Assembly (NCBI GenBank): GCA_964546285.1
Contig: CAZJJK010000083.1
Span: forward strand, 1-14,705
DNA length: 14,705 nt
DNA from: CAZJJK01 sp964546285
Lineage (GTDB): Bacteria; Spirochaetota; Spirochaetia; Treponematales; Breznakiellaceae
Direction of reading: 5' to 3'
Shown: one piece after another, positions 13,567 to 14,705 of the stretch
Layout of the letters: each line of letters starts with the position of its first letter
How positions within the stretch are numbered: position 1 is the stretch's first letter
Made by a program: the position numbers and the translations under genes
The notes under the pieces: model-generated
What the model saw: only the letters and a program-made list of their open reading frames with translations
Told to the model about the DNA's origin: nothing
Databases searched by the model: none

Positions 13567-14184
13567 GTGTCAAAAAACGATAAGAAGATCCGAATCTTTT
13601 CAGCGCTCGAAGTCGCGAATATTTGCGGTGTCGTTAACCAAACTGCGATTAATTGGATCAGGAACGGGTACCTTAAGGCGTTTACCACGCCTGGAGGGCA
13701 ATACCGCGTTTACGCTGAGGATCTTACGGCTTTTCTTGAAAACCGTGGGATGCGCGTTCCTGACGAGTTGGCTGAGCTAATGAAAGAAGATGTTGACTGG
13801 ACGCGGGTTCTCATCGTGGATGATGACCGTGAACTCAACGATCTTTTAAAGCGGTGGATTGAAAAGCGTCTGCCTTCAATGCGCGTGACCCAAGCTTTTG
13901 ACGGGTTTGAGGCTGGTCGCGCTTTAAGCGATGATCGTCCCGGTTTTGTAATATTGGATATCGATCTGCCTGGTGTGGATGGTCATAAACTATGCGGCCG
14001 GATTAAGGACGATCCGGCTTTCGGTAAACCCTTTGTATTATCGGTCACCGGTTTAGACATTCCCGAGGAGAAAGCCGCTATTTTAGAAGAGGGCGCTGAC
14101 GCTTTCTTTTCTAAGCCCTTGGATTTCGATGCCGTTGTTACGATGATTGTGGAACTTTCAGCTAAATTGGAGAAAGCCACATGA
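13567..14184 (+). CDS. Response regulator with N-terminal HTH and C-terminal receiver
   Basis: A 205-residue cytoplasmic regulator. Residues 9-62 form an excisionase or MerR-like winged helix: FSALEVANICGVVNQTAINWIRNGYLKAFTTPGGQYRVYAEDLTAFLEN. Residues 79-203 form a receiver domain with an acidic pocket (Asp85-87), the phosphorylation site Asp131 in FVILDIDLPG, Thr161 and Lys183 (FSKP). The order HTH-receiver is the reverse of most response regulators, in which the receiver comes first. GTG 13567 is chosen because AAGGA at 13555-13559 is seven bases upstream; an upstream TTG at 13531 lacks such support. The 3' end overlaps the next receiver gene by four bases. No kinase gene is visible. Confidence 0.85.
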   Translation: MSKNDKKIRIFSALEVANICGVVNQTAINWIRNGYLKAFTTPGGQYRVYAEDLTAFLENRGMRVPDELAELMKEDVDWTRVLIVDDDRELNDLLKRWIEKRLPSMRVTQAFDGFEAGRALSDDRPGFVILDIDLPGVDGHKLCGRIKDDPAFGKPFVLSVTGLDIPEEKAAILEEGADAFFSKPLDFDAVVTMIVELSAKLEKAT

Positions 14185-14543
14185 AAAGCAGAGGCGGTCA
14201 CATTCTTTTGGTAGAAGATGAGGACGCTATCCGCTTAACCCTGCGCGACTATCTTAAAAACAAAGGATACGCCGTCTCCGTCGCCTCCGATGGGGTAGGA
14301 GCGATTAAGTTGCTTTTGGATCAAGACTTTGACTTAATCGTGACGGATTATCGTATGGAGATATTGGGCGGCGACTATTGGGTTCGGTTTTTACGGCGTT
14401 TCTGTCCCCAACTGCCGGTGATCATGACCTCCGGTTATTTGAAACCGGAAATAACCATTCCCTACGAGGTACTGTTCAAGCCTTTTGATTACGTTGAATT
14501 AGAGTTACTAATAGCTCAACGGATCAAAAAAGGGAAGGATTAA
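14181..14543 (+). CDS. Single-domain response regulator (CheY-like)
   Basis: A 120-residue receiver with no output domain. Phosphoacceptor residues are present: Glu12 and Asp13 (LLVEDED), Asp56 (IVTDYRME), Thr83 (MTSG) and Lys100 (LFKPF). Such proteins usually act by binding a partner or by relaying phosphate. The gene overlaps the upstream HTH-receiver gene as ATGA, with GGAGA at 14169-14173, which points to coupled production. The two probably share one input kinase and may form part of a phosphorelay. Details of the partner are unknown. Confidence 0.88.
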   Translation: MKSRGGHILLVEDEDAIRLTLRDYLKNKGYAVSVASDGVGAIKLLLDQDFDLIVTDYRMEILGGDYWVRFLRRFCPQLPVIMTSGYLKPEITIPYEVLFKPFDYVELELLIAQRIKKGKD

Positions 14544-14576
14544 GTTTTTCGTTCCGGCTTGTCTAGTTTCATTTTA

Positions 14577-14605
14577 TTGACAATGAACGCGGCTTCGTCT
14601 ACATT
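14577..14605 (+). promoter_or_regulatory. Candidate promoter for the tRNA gene
   Basis: TTGACA at 14577-14582 and TACATT at 14600-14605 are exactly 17 bases apart and lie 26 bases before the tRNA. The -35 element is perfect. Its strength and position fit a stable RNA promoter. Confidence 0.6.
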
Positions 14606-14631
14606 CTTACGATAAAGCGAGGGTCGTCGGA

Positions 14632-14702
14632 GCGGCCGTCGTATAACGGTATTACCCGAGCTTCCCAAGCTCGTGACGCGGGTTCGACTCCCGTCGGCCG
14701 CT
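14632..14702 (+). tRNA. tRNA-Gly, anticodon CCC
   Basis: The cloverleaf is complete: acceptor GCGGCCG with CGGCCGC, D stem GTA with TAC, anticodon stem CGAGC with GCTCG around loop TTCCCAA (anticodon CCC at 14664-14666, reading GGG), and a T arm with loop TTCGACT. The discriminator is T, usual for glycine. CCA is not encoded; the DNA reads CCG, so the tail must be added enzymatically. The 5' leader CGGA (14628-14631) can also pair with TCCG (14702-14705), lengthening the acceptor stem in the precursor. Confidence 0.95.
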
Positions 14703-14705
14703 CCG

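Noticed and set aside
14632..14702. tRNA 3' end as an integration site of a mobile element.
   Set aside because: No integrase, direct repeat or foreign-looking block is visible, and the window ends just after the gene.

Overview
The window looks like a chromosomal piece of a spirochaete, most likely a Treponema-like member of Spirochaetota with a GC content near 50%. This is inferred from the gene repertoire and order (rplM, rpsI and a recX-like fragment in a row, which from memory is also the Treponema order; a LolA-like carrier beside a RodZ-like protein and RimO) and was not tested by any search. The standard bacterial code fits, because TGA serves as a normal stop. Starts are often GTG or TTG, each usually backed by a good Shine-Dalgarno sequence. 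All protein genes are on the plus strand.

Region 1 (about 1-4485). After a probable gene tail and a short AT-rich leader with a candidate promoter, three genes follow closely: an uncharacterised protein that may belong to DUF432, an MscS-family mechanosensitive channel and the membrane AAA protease FtsH. mscS and ftsH overlap by four bases. A protein with two thioredoxin-like halves and no CxxC motif comes next.

Region 2 (4486-11027). A 302-base stretch holds what looks like a broken small gene and a candidate promoter. Then comes a compact run: lolA-like, a RodZ-like protein with an unusual DxNxDG loop in its extracytoplasmic part, rimO, a UvrD/PcrA/Rep helicase and a shortened class-III-aminotransferase-like protein. 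The last two genes and rimO overlap at their ends, so this is probably one transcript. It combines envelope work (lipoprotein transport, cell shape), ribosome modification and DNA repair. The aminotransferase-like gene contains a perfect 16-bp inverted repeat.

Region 3 (11028-11917). Two small hydrophobic proteins of unknown function, the second ending in a long Lys/Glu tail.

Region 4 (11918-13368). A strong-looking promoter and a leader of about 130 bases precede rplM and rpsI. A run of exactly 100 N follows, an assembly gap, and the 3' end of a probable recX emerges from it.

Region 5 (13369-14705). An AT-rich control region with a short palindrome precedes a HTH-receiver regulator that overlaps a single-domain receiver; no histidine kinase is visible. 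A promoter and a tRNA-Gly(CCC) gene close the window.

Most of the content is housekeeping. The parts that deserve a second look are the degenerate enzymes (thioredoxin-like and aminotransferase-like), the hairpin inside the latter, the RodZ-like loop, the broken gene before lolA, and the orphan two-gene regulator module. I see no CRISPR array, insertion sequence, phage module or clear defence system.
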